Assembly (NCBI RefSeq): GCF_041200025.1
Contig: NZ_CP165628.1
Coordinates: 3,410,001 to 3,474,000, forward strand
Reading direction: 5' to 3'
Source of the DNA: Rouxiella sp. WC2420
GTDB taxonomy: Bacteria; Pseudomonadota; Gammaproteobacteria; Enterobacterales; Enterobacteriaceae
Length of the DNA stretch: 64,000 bases
Shown here one piece after another: positions 1 through 8,977 of this stretch. The notes under the pieces are model-generated. The model was not told where the DNA came from and made no database searches. It saw only the letters and a program-made list of their open reading frames with translations. Within the stretch, counting starts at the first letter, position 1; each line of letters opens with the position of its first letter. A program made the translations under genes and the position numbers.

Positions 1-324
1 CTGCGTACCAGCCAAAATACTGAGTACAAATACGATCTGGCTTTCGTTGGCTATGAAGATGAAAGCAAAGGCGCTGTCATTGAACTGACCTATAACTACG
101 GCGTTGACAGTTATGACCACGGCACCGCTTTTGGTCATCTGGCGCTGGGCGTCGATAACGTGGCACAAACTTGCGAAGACATCCGCAAAGCCGGTGGTAG
201 CGTAGTGCGCGAAGCTGGCCCGGTTAAAGGCGGCACGACTATTATTGCCTTCGTTGAAGATCCAGATGGTTATAAAATCGAGTTAATCGAATCAAAACAC
301 GCTGGTCAGGGCCTGGGTAATTAA
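1..324 (+). CDS. gloA: Lactoylglutathione lyase (glyoxalase I), 3' part
   Basis: Frame 1 is open from the first base of the window to the TAA at 322-324 and gives 107 residues that align with E. coli GloA from about residue 28 ([11 protein letters not shown]) to the C-terminal GLGN; the first ~27 residues lie outside the window. GloA converts the methylglyoxal-glutathione hemithioacetal to S-lactoylglutathione in the cytoplasm, using Ni2+. Family metal ligands visible are the Glu in VIELTY, the His in FGHLAL and the Glu in KIELIE. The neighbour rnt follows in the same direction, as in E. coli. The gene is cut by the window edge, not broken. Confidence 0.95.
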   Translation: MRTSQNTEYKYDLAFVGYEDESKGAVIELTYNYGVDSYDHGTAFGHLALGVDNVAQTCEDIRKAGGSVVREAGPVKGGTTIIAFVEDPDGYKIELIESKHAGQGLGN

Positions 325-344
325 TCCCGCCGGAGACAGCTATC

Positions 345-371
345 AAGGGCGCGAAGGTTGCGCCCTTTTTT
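345..371 (+). terminator. Rho-independent terminator after gloA
   Basis: A GGGCGC/GCGCCC stem (347-352 with 360-365) and 7-base loop are followed by six T residues, 20 bases after the gloA stop. It separates gloA from rnt, so rnt probably has its own promoter. Confidence 0.85.
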
Positions 372-449
372 CATTTCATACTCCTTTCCTGCATCTGGCC
401 TGAAAATTTGCCATAATGCGCGCTGAATTCGTTTAAAGATAAGATACCA

Positions 450-1112
450 ATGGCTGACAAAAGTGACATTAACGCCCTGAAAGGTCGTTTCCGTGGGTTT
501 TACCCCGTGGTAATAGATGTAGAAACCGCCGGATTTAATGCCCAGACCGACGCCCTGCTTGAAATCGCAGCCGTGACATTGAAAATGGATGAAGATGGTT
601 GGCTGCAAAACGATGAAACGCTGCATTTTCACGTCGAACCGTTTGAGGGATCGATACTTCATCCGGAAGCGCTGGCGTTCAACGGTATTGATCCGACCAA
701 CCCCCTGCGCGGCGCTGTCAGCGAATATGACGCGCTACATGCCATTTTTAAGGCGATTCGCAAGGGGATGAAAGAACAGGATTGCAACCGAGCCATTATC
801 GTTGCGCACAATGCTAATTTCGATCACAGTTTTATGATGGCGGCGGCAGAGCGTGCAGGCCTCAAGCGTAACCCGTTCCATCCGTTCGCCACGTTCGATA
901 CTGCCGCGCTGAGCGGGCTGGTGCTTGGTCAAACGGTGTTGGCGAAAGCGTGTATCAGCGCCGGGATGACCTTTGACAGCTCACAGGCGCACTCGGCACT
1001 GTATGATACCGAGCAAACGGCACATCTGTTTTGTGAATTGGTGAATCGTTGGAAACGTCTGGGCGGCTGGCCTTTGCCTATTGCCGAAGATGAGAACGAA
1101 GAGTCAAAATAA
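450..1112 (+). CDS. rnt: Ribonuclease T
   Basis: The 220-residue protein matches RNase T of the DnaQ/DEDDh exonuclease family (about 215 residues in E. coli). RNase T trims 3' ends of tRNA (CCA end turnover) and of 5S and 23S rRNA, acting as a homodimer. The catalytic DEDDh set is visible: Asp23 and Glu25 in VIDVETAGF, the [10 protein letters not shown] block containing the second motif Asp, and His181/Asp186 in [12 protein letters not shown]. The acidic C-terminal tail (EDENEESK) is a few residues longer than in E. coli. The start at 450 matches the family N-terminus. A strong terminator follows. Confidence 0.97.
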   Translation: MADKSDINALKGRFRGFYPVVIDVETAGFNAQTDALLEIAAVTLKMDEDGWLQNDETLHFHVEPFEGSILHPEALAFNGIDPTNPLRGAVSEYDALHAIFKAIRKGMKEQDCNRAIIVAHNANFDHSFMMAAAERAGLKRNPFHPFATFDTAALSGLVLGQTVLAKACISAGMTFDSSQAHSALYDTEQTAHLFCELVNRWKRLGGWPLPIAEDENEESK

Positions 1113-1144
1113 GCATTACTGCCGTTTTAGGAGGCAACTGACAT

Positions 1145-1176
1145 AAAAAAAGAGCGGCTAACTGAGCCGCTCTTTC
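1145..1176 (+). terminator. Rho-independent terminator after rnt
   Basis: AGAGCGGCT (1151-1159) pairs with AGCCGCTCT (1165-1173), flanked by an A-run and followed by TTCTATTTAT, about 35 bases after the rnt stop. Confidence 0.85.
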
Positions 1177-1203
1177 TATTTATCTTTATACGCCGATTAA
1201 AAC

Positions 1204-1245
1204 TAAACTACACGCCGATGTAAACTACACGCCGATGTAAACTAC
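1204..1245. repeat. 17-bp tandem direct repeat, about 2.5 copies
   Basis: The unit TAAACTACACGCCGATG occurs exactly at 1204-1220 and 1221-1237 and restarts at 1238-1245. A decayed copy (ACGCCGATTAAAACTAA) precedes it at about 1190-1206. The array sits between the rnt terminator and the end of grxD and is not part of a reading frame I can support. Replication slippage is the simplest origin. Confidence 0.8.
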
Positions 1246-1302
1246 TTTAGCCCGGAGAGAATCTACGCAGGGTAGAACTAGCCTCGACGTATAATCAAGC
1301 CA

Positions 1303-1650
1303 TTACTCAGGCTGTTCTTCCTGAGACTTATATTTTTCAGCCGTTTCTTTGATCAGCTGCTGCAATTCGCCACGCTGATACATTTCAATCACGATATCAC
1401 AACCGCCGACCAGCTCACCGTCAACCCACAGCTGTGGGAAAGTAGGCCAGTTGGCAAATTTTGGCATCTCGGCACGGATATCCGGATTTAGCAGAATATC
1501 AACATATGCGAAACGCTCACCACAGGCAGAAAGTGCCTGCACGGCCTGAGCAGAGAAACCGCAGCTTGGCAGTTTTGGAGAGCCCTTCATATAAAGAAGA
1601 ATTGGGTTCTCGGAAACTTGCTGTTGGATCTTTTCAATAGTAGTGGTCAT
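1303..1650 (-). CDS. grxD: Monothiol glutaredoxin GrxD (Grx4)
   Basis: The 115-residue protein has the monothiol glutaredoxin signature CGFS with Cys30, plus WPTFPQLWVDGELVGGCD, which carries the TVP-like cis-proline segment and the glutathione-binding GGCD motif. Grx4 forms glutathione-ligated [2Fe-2S] homodimers or BolA heterodimers and delivers clusters in the cytosol, rather than mainly reducing disulfides. The length equals E. coli GrxD. It is a single-gene unit facing rnt and divergent from mepH. The functional link with the suf operon 13 kb away is thematic, not an operon. Confidence 0.97.
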   Translation of the reverse strand: MTTTIEKIQQQVSENPILLYMKGSPKLPSCGFSAQAVQALSACGERFAYVDILLNPDIRAEMPKFANWPTFPQLWVDGELVGGCDIVIEMYQRGELQQLIKETAEKYKSQEEQPE

Positions 1651-2067
1651 TTTATTGCTTCCTCAAGCCAGTAATTGGCTGTCACGGTCATTACTTATTT
1701 AATAAAAACACCAATTTTTATAGGGTTTTTATGTCTTAAACGGATGCATCGCTCTAATGTCAGTGATAGTATCCCTGATTGTTAAAACAGTGCAAAAATA
1801 AAGATGCATATAGAATAACATTTTTGTTCTGTGACTTTAACCCACTCGATCATTTAAGGATCTTTTGAATGATGTGAGTTTAACCCTATGAATATTGGTT
1901 AATTTTACAGCGCCATAGCTTAAAAAACGCGCTGAAAAAAAGTTATTAACTTTTACTCACAATATGAATTAGAATCGAAGCAATTCGTGCTGTTTTGTCT
2001 CCCGCTTTTGGGGAATACTGGGACATCTTTAGATGTTTAACTTCGGCCTAATATTGGTAGCGACGCC
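1651..2067. other. Divergent grxD/mepH intergenic region, AT-rich
   Basis: This 417-bp gap has no supported gene. It contains an imperfect hairpin at 1844-1879 (ACTC/GAGT and ATCATT/AATGAT arms around a 13-base loop) and a small ACATCT-TT-AGATGT hairpin at 2023-2036, 32 bases before mepH. The latter lies in the probable mepH leader. Promoters for both genes must be here, but I could not place a convincing -35/-10 pair. Confidence 0.4.
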
Positions 2068-2979
2068 ATGCGTTTAATGTTTACGCTTTTTGTGCTGCTG
2101 TTTACCCAGCTTTTTTTGAATTTGGCGCATGCTTCGCCAACGAATCGTGTTTCTGCTCAACAGGCAGAAAAGCACGTTAGTCAGGCAAAACCTGATGAGC
2201 GACGAAAGCGAAAAGTTGTAGCCAGAAGCAATAAAAAGTCAAAAATTGTTCCGGTCAAAGAACAATCAAAAGCCAAAGAACATAGCAAGACCAAAGAACC
2301 TGTTCATGCCAAAGCCGCGGTTGAGCACAAGCACCCTACCAGCACTAAGTTGGTGCGACGAAAGAACGAAAAACCGGTAGCAGCCCGACTTGCAAGTCAC
2401 AAAACTGAAAAGCCGAAAAAAGAAATAACATCAATTACCCGTTCTCTTGCCACCACATCTAATGTGGTTTGTGCGAAAGACGGAAAAAAAGCTTACGGGC
2501 GACATCGTAAGCACCAGGCAAAAGCCGATACTTGCGCCCCCCTTACACTAAGCGCGGCACACAAGAAAAAGTATCTACATGCCAAAGAAACCGCGATGAA
2601 CAAGCTGATGCACCAAGTTGGCAAACCTTATCGCTGGGGTGGAACCTCACCGAGTACCGGTTTCGACTGTAGTGGCCTGGTTTATTATGCCTACAAAGAT
2701 TTGATGCGCATTAAAATGCCTCGCACCGCCAATGAAATGTACCATTTGCGCGACGCGGCCCCGATACAACGTGGTGAGCTTGAGTCAGGCGATCTGGTGT
2801 TCTTCAGAATTACCAAACGCGGCGCAGCAGATCACGTAGGTGTTTATCTCGGAAACGGTAAGTTTATTCAGTCACCGCGTACCGGAGAAGACATCAAAAT
2901 CAGTTATCTGGCAGATAACTACTGGCAAGATCACTATGTAGGTGCACGCCGCGTAATGACGCCAAAAACGATTCGTTAA
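2068..2979 (+). CDS. mepH: Murein DD-endopeptidase MepH (NlpC/P60)
   Basis: The 303-residue protein matches E. coli MepH (YdhO). Residues 1-22 form a Sec signal peptide ending in AHA. A lysine-rich, low-complexity stretch (about 24-170) precedes a C-terminal NlpC/P60 domain (about 172-300). The catalytic Cys201 in FDCSGLVYY, His256 in DHVGVY and Gln268 in KFIQSP are present. MepH cleaves D-Ala-mDAP cross-bridges in the periplasm so new strands can be inserted during cell elongation. The basic linker is about 30 residues longer than in E. coli. The ribosome binding site before ATG 2068 is weak, but the start gives a proper signal peptide. It is monocistronic, ended by the hairpin at 3065. Confidence 0.95.
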   Translation: MRLMFTLFVLLFTQLFLNLAHASPTNRVSAQQAEKHVSQAKPDERRKRKVVARSNKKSKIVPVKEQSKAKEHSKTKEPVHAKAAVEHKHPTSTKLVRRKNEKPVAARLASHKTEKPKKEITSITRSLATTSNVVCAKDGKKAYGRHRKHQAKADTCAPLTLSAAHKKKYLHAKETAMNKLMHQVGKPYRWGGTSPSTGFDCSGLVYYAYKDLMRIKMPRTANEMYHLRDAAPIQRGELESGDLVFFRITKRGAADHVGVYLGNGKFIQSPRTGEDIKISYLADNYWQDHYVGARRVMTPKTIR

Positions 2980-3064
2980 ATAATGATTTCTCGCTTAACA
3001 CCTGTGAATAGCATTTAACGAATGGTTTAAATTTAACGCCGTCGGCGGAATAGATAAAATAGTC

Positions 3065-3099
3065 AAGGGCGATTTCTGCGATAAGAAATCGCCCTTTTT
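3065..3099 (+). terminator. Rho-independent terminator after mepH
   Basis: A 13-base perfect stem (3065-3077 with 3084-3096, AAGGGCGATTTCT arm) with a six-base loop is followed by a T-run. Confidence 0.9.
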
Positions 3100-3306
3100 G
3101 TTTCCTCATTCCCTCATTTAAGCCATTCAATGCGCTGAGTTAAGGCGAAAACACAAATTTGGCTTCCCCTTTTTTAAGATATAAGAGAAAATTAGCGGTT
3201 ACCACGCTGTGTGCCCGGCCGTAGTTGACCGACGCTTCTTTCAGGCCCTCCTGGAACCATCCAACGATTTGACTGCATAAAATGATTTACGCAGTTGAAT
3301 GCACGC

Positions 3307-3322
3307 AGGCAAACGATTAACA
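3307..3322 (+). promoter_or_regulatory. Candidate PurR operator (PUR box) upstream of purR
   Basis: AGGCAAACGATTAACA keeps the left half and centre of the PUR box (ACGCAAACGTTTGCGT) but only part of the right half. E. coli purR has an autoregulatory operator of the same AGGCAAACG form before its gene. The match is about 9 of 16, 46 bases before the start codon, so this is a family-supported guess. Confidence 0.5.
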
Positions 3323-3367
3323 AAAAACTAACGTGCTGGAAAGGGTTAGTTCAGGAGTGATTTTTAC

Positions 3368-4393
3368 ATGGCCACGATCAAAGATGTCGCTAAGCGCGCA
3401 GGTGTTTCGACTACAACCGTGTCGCACGTCATCAATAAAACCCGTTTCGTCGCCGAAGAAACCAAAGCTGCAGTCCGCGCAGCCATTAAAGATTTGCACT
3501 ATTCCCCGAGTGCCGTAGCGCGCAGTCTGAAGGTTAATAATACAAAAACCATTGGACTGCTGGCGACCTCAAGCGAAGCGCCCTACTTTGCAGAAGTTAT
3601 TGAGGCTGTAGAGAACAGCTGCTTCGCCAAAGGCTATACGCTTATCTTATGTAATTCGCACAATGATCTGGAAAAACAGAAAGCCTATCTACAGATGCTG
3701 GCGCAAAAGCGCGTCGATGGCCTGCTGGTAATGTGTGCTGAATACCCGGATGAACTGCTGGCAATGTTAGAAGAGTACCGCTCGATCCCGATGGTCGTTA
3801 TGGACTGGGGCGAAGCACAGAATGACTTCACTGACTCAATTATCGATAACGCCTTTGCGGGGGGGTATCTTGCTGGCCGCTATCTTATCGAACGCGGTCA
3901 TCGTGACATTGGCGCGATCCCGGGACAACTGAACCGCAACACCGGCGGCGGTCGTTATCGTGGTTTCTTGAAAGCATTGAGCGAAGCGAATATTCCAGTT
4001 CGCGATGAATGGGTCGTGCAGGGTGATTTTGAACCAGAATCTGGCTATCAGGCAATGCAACAGATTCTCAATCAGAAACAGCGACCTACTGCCGTATTCT
4101 GCGGCGGTGACGTAATGGCGATGGGCGCAATCTGCGCTGCCGATGAAATGGGCCTGCGCGTTCCGCAAGATATCTCGGTGATGGGTTACGATAACCTGCG
4201 AAACGCGCGTTATTTCTCTCCGGCACTGACTACGGTTCATCAGCCGAAAGAGCGTCTGGGCGAAATGGCCTTTACTATGCTGCTCGACCGCATTATCAGC
4301 AAACGCGAAGTTCAGCAGACTATCGAAGTCAAACCGAAACTGGTTGAAAGGCGCTCGGTTGCCGATGGTCCATTCCGCGACTATCGCCGTTAA
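3368..4393 (+). CDS. purR: Purine repressor PurR (LacI family)
   Basis: The 341-residue protein has the N-terminal LacI-type helix-turn-helix ([20 protein letters not shown], residues 2-21), the hinge helix ([11 protein letters not shown], about 47-57) and a periplasmic-binding-protein-like corepressor domain to the end. PurR binds hypoxanthine or guanine and represses the pur regulon. The length equals E. coli PurR. An ATG preceded by CAGGAG supports the start. The LysR gene punR is convergent, sharing the terminator at 4411, and the purine nucleoside exporter punC lies beyond it, so this is a purine-homeostasis neighbourhood. A PUR-box-like site upstream suggests autoregulation. Confidence 0.98.
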   Translation: MATIKDVAKRAGVSTTTVSHVINKTRFVAEETKAAVRAAIKDLHYSPSAVARSLKVNNTKTIGLLATSSEAPYFAEVIEAVENSCFAKGYTLILCNSHNDLEKQKAYLQMLAQKRVDGLLVMCAEYPDELLAMLEEYRSIPMVVMDWGEAQNDFTDSIIDNAFAGGYLAGRYLIERGHRDIGAIPGQLNRNTGGGRYRGFLKALSEANIPVRDEWVVQGDFEPESGYQAMQQILNQKQRPTAVFCGGDVMAMGAICAADEMGLRVPQDISVMGYDNLRNARYFSPALTTVHQPKERLGEMAFTMLLDRIISKREVQQTIEVKPKLVERRSVADGPFRDYRR

Positions 4394-4410
4394 TTTCTGC
4401 CCTGCAATTA

Positions 4411-4441
4411 AAACACGTCTGCTCTTACAGGCGTGTTTTTA
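4411..4441. terminator. Bidirectional terminator between purR and punR
   Basis: AAACACGTCTG (4411-4421) pairs with CAGGCGTGTTT (4428-4438), with one G-T wobble. A-rich and T-rich flanks serve both convergent genes, and the punR stop lies at its right edge. Confidence 0.8.
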
Positions 4442-5341
4442 CCTCAACCACTCCTGATTCAACGTTTCACTGTCACCTAAATAATTGAGCAGCCAGTCCA
4501 GCGCAGGCGAGTGATTTTTCTGGTCCCAAGTCAGGCAGCAAGGGCTCTCGGGGAAACTGTTAGCCAATTTCAACACCGCCAGCTTGTTCTCGGTGATTTC
4601 CCTTTCTACCATGTGCACTGGCAGCATGCCGACACACAGCCCCTCGCATAAGCAGTCAATCGCACAGGTCCAGTCAGGCACCACTAGCCGCCGCTGATTG
4701 TCCAGTGTCCAGGTATCGCGTTTAGGCAAGTTTCTTGAGGTATCTTCAATACATAGCGCAGGGTAAGGTCTTAATGCTTCGTCGTCCAGAGCCTGCTGCT
4801 GCTCGGCCAAAGGATGTTTTGCGCTGACCACACAGTGCCACGGCAGTGTCCCCATGTCGCGGAAACTGAAACGGCCGCCAACCGGCACTGCGCTAGTGGC
4901 TCCAATAGCGACGTCCGCACGATCGTCTGCCAGCGCGTCCCAAACCCCGTTAAATACTTCGCCCTGAATCTGCAGTTCTGTATCGGGAAAAGCGCGATAG
5001 AAATCGACCACCAGCTGCCTGACTCGGCGCGGCTTGACGATACGGTCAACGGCAACCCGCAGCTGCCCGCTCCAGCCATTGGCCACCTGCTGGCATTGAC
5101 GCCTGGTGGATAGCATTTTTTTGATAAGTATGCGAGCTTCATCAACAAAAAGCCGACCCGCAGGTGTCAACTCTACATCACGATGGCGTCTGTGAAACAG
5201 AGGCACGGCCAGCCATTCCTCCAACTGCCGCACTTGATAACTAATAGCCGATGGAACTCGGTTAAGCTCCTGCGCGGCGGCAGTAAAGCTGCCATTTCTG
5301 GCAACGGCGTCCACCACTTCCAGTGAATATTCAGACCACAT
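4439..5341 (-). CDS. punR: LysR-family regulator PunR
   Basis: The 300-residue LysR protein has an N-terminal winged helix-turn-helix (about residues 1-62: NGSFTAAAQELNRVPSAISYQVRQLEEWL) and a substrate-binding domain from about 90. Position between purR and the divergent transporter gene punC equals E. coli punR (formerly ydhB), an activator of punC that senses purine nucleosides. E. coli PunR is about 10 residues longer. It is transcribed away from punC, and the shared 169-bp gap holds an operator-like inverted repeat (5405-5425). Confidence 0.93.
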   Translation of the reverse strand: MWSEYSLEVVDAVARNGSFTAAAQELNRVPSAISYQVRQLEEWLAVPLFHRRHRDVELTPAGRLFVDEARILIKKMLSTRRQCQQVANGWSGQLRVAVDRIVKPRRVRQLVVDFYRAFPDTELQIQGEVFNGVWDALADDRADVAIGATSAVPVGGRFSFRDMGTLPWHCVVSAKHPLAEQQQALDDEALRPYPALCIEDTSRNLPKRDTWTLDNQRRLVVPDWTCAIDCLCEGLCVGMLPVHMVEREITENKLAVLKLANSFPESPCCLTWDQKNHSPALDWLLNYLGDSETLNQEWLR

Positions 5342-5404
5342 GCCGCCCTCCTTTCTGCTTGCACATCACTTCACCCTTCTGCTTTCAAATTTTTTAATCG
5401 CATA

Positions 5405-5425
5405 GTGCAAATATTAACGTTTCAC
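5405..5425. promoter_or_regulatory. Candidate PunR operator between punR and punC
   Basis: GTGCAA (5405-5410) and TTTCAC (5420-5425) form an inverted repeat with one mismatch around a nine-base AT-rich centre. This is the size and symmetry expected of a LysR-type site in a divergent promoter. The centre also holds AACGTTT, the core of a PUR box. Assignment is by position only. Confidence 0.35.
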
Positions 5426-5510
5426 AACCACTAAGCCAAGCAGATACACTCCCGTGCTTCAAGTACCCTACGATACTTTTGACTGCTTTTTAGATTAATA
5501 AGAGAACATC

Positions 5511-6710
5511 ATGAAACCCTCATTTGGATTTTTACTTTATCTTGCCGGCTTGAGCATGCTTGGCTTTTTAGCCACCGATATGTATTTGCCCGCATTTGGC
5601 AGCATGCAGGAAAACCTGGCGACCTCAGCCAGCGCCATAAGCTCAAGCCTGAGCATTTTCCTTGGCGGTTTTGCCGTCGCTCAGCTGTTTTGGGGCCCGT
5701 TGTCGGATCGTTTTGGCCGCCGCCCGATCTTGCTGAGCGGGCTGGGCCTGTTCTCAATGAGCTGTCTGGGGATGATTTGGGTACAGAGTAGCGAACTGTT
5801 ACTGGTGCTGCGTTTTTTACAGGCAGTCGGCGTTTGTGCAGCGGCGGTAAGCTGGCAGGCTCTCGTCGTAGATCGCTACTCTTCTGAGGTAGCCAAGCGC
5901 ACCTTTGCCAGCATCATGCCGCTGGTGGCGCTCTCTCCAGCTTTGGCCCCGCTAGTCGGCGCCTATGTGCTTAATCATTTCAATTGGCGGGTTATATTTG
6001 CCTTGCTGCTGGTGATCGGCGCGCTGCTGCTGTTCTTTACTTTGACATTAAAAGAATCGCGCAAAACGGCTGCACAGCAATCTCAGCCACAAAGCGGGCT
6101 TGCGGCAATGCTCACATCGCCAGTGTATAGCGGTAACGTACTGATTTATGCAGCAAGTTCGGCTGGATTTTTTGCCTGGCTCACCGGTTCGCCGTTTATT
6201 TTAAGCAATATGGGGTATGGCCCATCGGCAATAGGGCTCAGCTATGTGCCTCAAACCATTGCATTTTTATTCGGTGGTTACGGCTGCCGTATGTTGATCG
6301 CCAAAATTGATGGCTCTCGACTACTACCCTGGCTTTTATTCGGCTATGCTTTTAGCGTTATTTCACTATATTTAATTGCAACATTAACGCAGGCGACGCT
6401 AACGGGATTACTTATTCCATTCTGCTTTATGGCTTTGGTTAATGGCGCCAGTTACCCAATTGTCGTTGCCAATGCATTAATGACATTTCATGCCAATACA
6501 GGAAAGGCAGCTGCGTTGCAGAATACCATGCAGTTGGGATTGTGTTTTTTATCGAGCATGCTGGTTTCGACTTTTATCGAACAGCCATTGGTTTCCACAG
6601 TCACGGTAATGCTGACAACGGTAATTTTGGTTGGAATAGGTTATTGGTTGGTGGCGCGTTCAGCCAAAGAACAGAAGTCTGGACATCCAGAAGCAAAGCA
6701 TGCTAACTGA
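5511..6710 (+). CDS. punC: Purine nucleoside efflux pump PunC (MFS, Bcr/CflA family)
   Basis: The 399-residue protein has 12 predicted membrane segments typical of DHA1 drug:H+ antiporters. The loop 2-3 motif is GPLSDRFGRRP (about residues 62-72). The start MKPSFGFLLYLAGLSMLGFLATDMYLPAF is characteristic of the Bcr/CflA family with its conserved DMYLPA. Gene order identifies it as PunC (E. coli ydhC), which moves purine nucleosides across the inner membrane. Its regulator punR is divergent. The ATG at 5511 is preceded by AAGAGA and matches the family N-terminus. Confidence 0.93.
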   Translation: MKPSFGFLLYLAGLSMLGFLATDMYLPAFGSMQENLATSASAISSSLSIFLGGFAVAQLFWGPLSDRFGRRPILLSGLGLFSMSCLGMIWVQSSELLLVLRFLQAVGVCAAAVSWQALVVDRYSSEVAKRTFASIMPLVALSPALAPLVGAYVLNHFNWRVIFALLLVIGALLLFFTLTLKESRKTAAQQSQPQSGLAAMLTSPVYSGNVLIYAASSAGFFAWLTGSPFILSNMGYGPSAIGLSYVPQTIAFLFGGYGCRMLIAKIDGSRLLPWLLFGYAFSVISLYLIATLTQATLTGLLIPFCFMALVNGASYPIVVANALMTFHANTGKAAALQNTMQLGLCFLSSMLVSTFIEQPLVSTVTVMLTTVILVGIGYWLVARSAKEQKSGHPEAKHAN

Positions 6711-6771
6711 TTGAAATAATACCCTGCGTTACAATAACTTGAACAATATATGCGCCTGTTACGATTTAATA

Positions 6772-6800
6772 TTGAGAATGGGCGCTGTCGAGCTTATACT
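6772..6800 (+). promoter_or_regulatory. Probable distal promoter of cfa
   Basis: TTGAGA (6772-6777) and TATACT (6795-6800) are separated by 17 bases, a near-consensus sigma70 promoter. It would give a leader of about 250 nt before the cfa ATG. In E. coli cfa also has a distal promoter with a long leader bound by small RNAs such as RydC, and a proximal sigmaS promoter. I could not place the proximal one with confidence. Confidence 0.6.
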
Positions 6801-7055
6801 CAATTCAACATAACAAAATAACACTTTTACAAAACTTTTATCACAAGTAACTTTTGGGCGCGGGTAACGCGTCACATTTAATAGTGCAAGGATGTTTCAC
6901 CGCGGCGAATATTCGTCAGGTGTCCTCTGTATTTTCCTCTGTTCATAGTCATATATCAGATAAGGCGGGTTACCCGTCTGTTCTCATTAGACCTGCCGAT
7001 AGCCGACGCTTTTTAAGCAGGTTAATAAGTCAGAAGAGAAAGTGATGGAGAAGCT

Positions 7056-8207
7056 ATGAGTTCATCGTGTGTAGAAGACCTGAGTATTCAAGATAATCAG
7101 TGGTACCGAATCGCGAGCGAAATGTTAACTATGGCTGGCATTGAGGTTAATGGAACCCGCCCTTTTGACATTACCGTTAAAAATCCCGATTTCTTTAAGC
7201 GCGTCCTGCAGGAAGGTTCTCTCGGTCTCGGCGAAAGTTACATGGACGGTTGGTGGGAATGTGAACGACTCGACATTTTCTTCCAGCGTGTTGTCGCCGC
7301 CGGGCTGGAAAGCAAGCTTCCGCATCATTTGAAGGACACGCTGCGCATTGCTGCGGCAAGACTGACTAACCTGCAATCCAGAAAACGCGCCTGGATCGTC
7401 GGTAAAGAACATTATGACCTCGGCAACGACCTGTTCAGCAAAATGCTTGACCCGTATATGCAATATTCTTGCGGATACTGGAAAGACGCCACGACGCTTG
7501 AACAGGCTCAAGAAGCCAAATTGAAAATGATCTGCGATAAACTTCAGCTTCAGCCGGGGCAACGCCTGCTTGATATTGGCTGTGGATGGGGTGGTCTGGC
7601 GGAATATGCTGCCCGGCATTATGGCGTTAGTGTATTTGGCGTCACTATCTCGGCAGAACAGCAAAAGATGGCTCAGCAGCGTTGCGAAGGCCTTGACGTG
7701 ACTATTTTGCTGCAAGACTATCGTGATCTCAATGACCAATTTGACCGCATTGTCTCGGTCGGGATGTTCGAACACGTTGGGCCTAAAAACTACCAGACCT
7801 ATTTCAACGTGGTAAAACGCAATCTCAAACCGGAAGGTCTCTTCCTGCTGCACACCATCGGTGCCAATAAAACTGATCTGAACGTCGATCCGTGGATTGA
7901 TAAATATATTTTCCCGAATGGCTGCCTGCCATCGGTAAAACATATTGCCCAACACACTGAAGGGCTGTTCGTAATGGAAGACTGGCACAATATCGGGGCG
8001 GACTATGATCGCACTCTGATGGCGTGGTATGAACGTTTCCTGCAGGCTTGGCCGACTATTGCCGATAACTATACCGGCCGTTTCCACCGTATGTTCAGCT
8101 ATTATCTGAATGCCTGCGCCGGTGCATTCCGCGCGCGTGATATTCAGCTGTGGCAAGTGGTTCTTAGCCCGAATGGCGTTGACGGCGGTATTCGCGTGCC
8201 GCGATAA
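7056..8207 (+). CDS. cfa: Cyclopropane-fatty-acyl-phospholipid synthase
   Basis: The 383-residue protein (E. coli Cfa 382) carries the S-adenosylmethionine-binding motif LLDIGCGWGG at 171-180 and the C-terminal NACAGAFRARDIQLWQVV segment containing the conserved Cys. Cfa transfers a methylene group from SAM to cis double bonds of membrane phospholipid acyl chains. It acts at the inner membrane surface and is needed for acid and stationary-phase tolerance. The N-terminal domain (1-110) and the catalytic Rossmann domain are complete. The ORF starts at ATG 7056, with GGAG ten bases upstream. The long leader (about 6807-7055) contains a few GC-rich hairpins and no supported gene. It is convergent with ribC. 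Confidence 0.98.
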   Translation: MSSSCVEDLSIQDNQWYRIASEMLTMAGIEVNGTRPFDITVKNPDFFKRVLQEGSLGLGESYMDGWWECERLDIFFQRVVAAGLESKLPHHLKDTLRIAAARLTNLQSRKRAWIVGKEHYDLGNDLFSKMLDPYMQYSCGYWKDATTLEQAQEAKLKMICDKLQLQPGQRLLDIGCGWGGLAEYAARHYGVSVFGVTISAEQQKMAQQRCEGLDVTILLQDYRDLNDQFDRIVSVGMFEHVGPKNYQTYFNVVKRNLKPEGLFLLHTIGANKTDLNVDPWIDKYIFPNGCLPSVKHIAQHTEGLFVMEDWHNIGADYDRTLMAWYERFLQAWPTIADNYTGRFHRMFSYYLNACAGAFRARDIQLWQVVLSPNGVDGGIRVPR

Positions 8208-8234
8208 GCGCTGTGACGACAAAGTTTATATGCT

Positions 8235-8272
8235 AAAAAGCCGAAAACAGGTGAACTGTTTCCGGCTTTTTT
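8235..8272. terminator. Bidirectional terminator between cfa and ribC
   Basis: An almost perfect 16-bp stem (AAAAAGCCGAAAACAG at 8235-8250 with CTGTTTCCGGCTTTTT at 8256-8271) has a five-base loop and T-runs on both strands. It serves both convergent genes. Confidence 0.9.
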
Positions 8273-8308
8273 AATAGCTATATTTCACTGCTGTTCAGAT
8301 AGCTTATC

Positions 8309-8977
8309 TCACAGAAAATCTTCTTTCGGCCGCTGTTCAGCTAATGCCGCAGCGGCTGCCTGTGCAGCTTCACGGCTGGCAAGTACGCGCTCAACGGTGT
8401 CGACGATCGCCTGGGTTTGCGGGTCAATCTCAATATTGATTTTATCGCCCAAGCGTTTGGTGCCCAGCGTAGTGCGCTCCAGCGTCTCGGGGATCAGGTG
8501 CACGCAGAAGCGAGTAGGTGTCACCTCGCCCACCGTCAGGCTGATGCCGTCGATGCCGATATAACCTTTGTGCAGAATATATTTCATGTATTCCGGGTGA
8601 GGCATGCGGAACCAGATTTGGCGATTATTTTCCGACAACAGGATCTTTTGCACTTCTGCAGTACAAACAATATGGCCGGACATCAAATGGCCGCCAATTT
8701 CATCATTAAAGCTTGCAGCGCGCTCCAGATTGACCTCGTCCCCCTCTTTCAGATCGCCGAGATTGGTCAAGCGCAGGGTTTCTTTAATCAGATCAAAACT
8801 TACCAGGGAGCCCTCTACTTTTGTTACCGTCAGGCAGCAGCCGTTATGAGCTACTGAAGCCCCCAACGCCAGGTTAGGCAGCATTTCCACGGGCATTTGC
8901 ACCACGTGAGTTCTGAAATTAGGTTTTTCATCAATTGACACCACTGTGCCTCTGCCCTGCACTATTCCGGTAAACAT
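8309..8977 (-). CDS. ribC: Riboflavin synthase, alpha subunit
   Basis: The 222-residue protein has the duplicated lumazine-binding fold of riboflavin synthase. The N-terminal repeat starts [12 protein letters not shown] and contains [10 protein letters not shown], and the second repeat has [15 protein letters not shown]. It dismutates two 6,7-dimethyl-8-ribityllumazines to riboflavin and 5-amino-6-ribitylamino-uracil, working as a homotrimer. E. coli RibC is 213 residues; the extra length is the Ala-rich tail after about 200. It is divergent from mdtK, as in E. coli. No FMN riboswitch fold was recognised in its leader. Confidence 0.97.
   Translation of the reverse strand: MFTGIVQGRGTVVSIDEKPNFRTHVVQMPVEMLPNLALGASVAHNGCCLTVTKVEGSLVSFDLIKETLRLTNLGDLKEGDEVNLERAASFNDEIGGHLMSGHIVCTAEVQKILLSENNRQIWFRMPHPEYMKYILHKGYIGIDGISLTVGEVTPTRFCVHLIPETLERTTLGTKRLGDKINIEIDPQTQAIVDTVERVLASREAAQAAAAALAEQRPKEDFL

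Noticed and set aside
1204..1245. Possible mini CRISPR array
   Set aside because: Units are directly adjacent without spacers, and no cas genes are present.
6854..7045. 63-codon frame in the cfa leader
   Set aside because: TTG start without ribosome site and no conserved composition; better explained as untranslated leader.
7125..8222. Long minus-strand frame (365 codons) opposite cfa
   Set aside because: It is the antisense shadow of cfa, whose sequence is conserved over its whole length; the antisense product has no recognisable domain.
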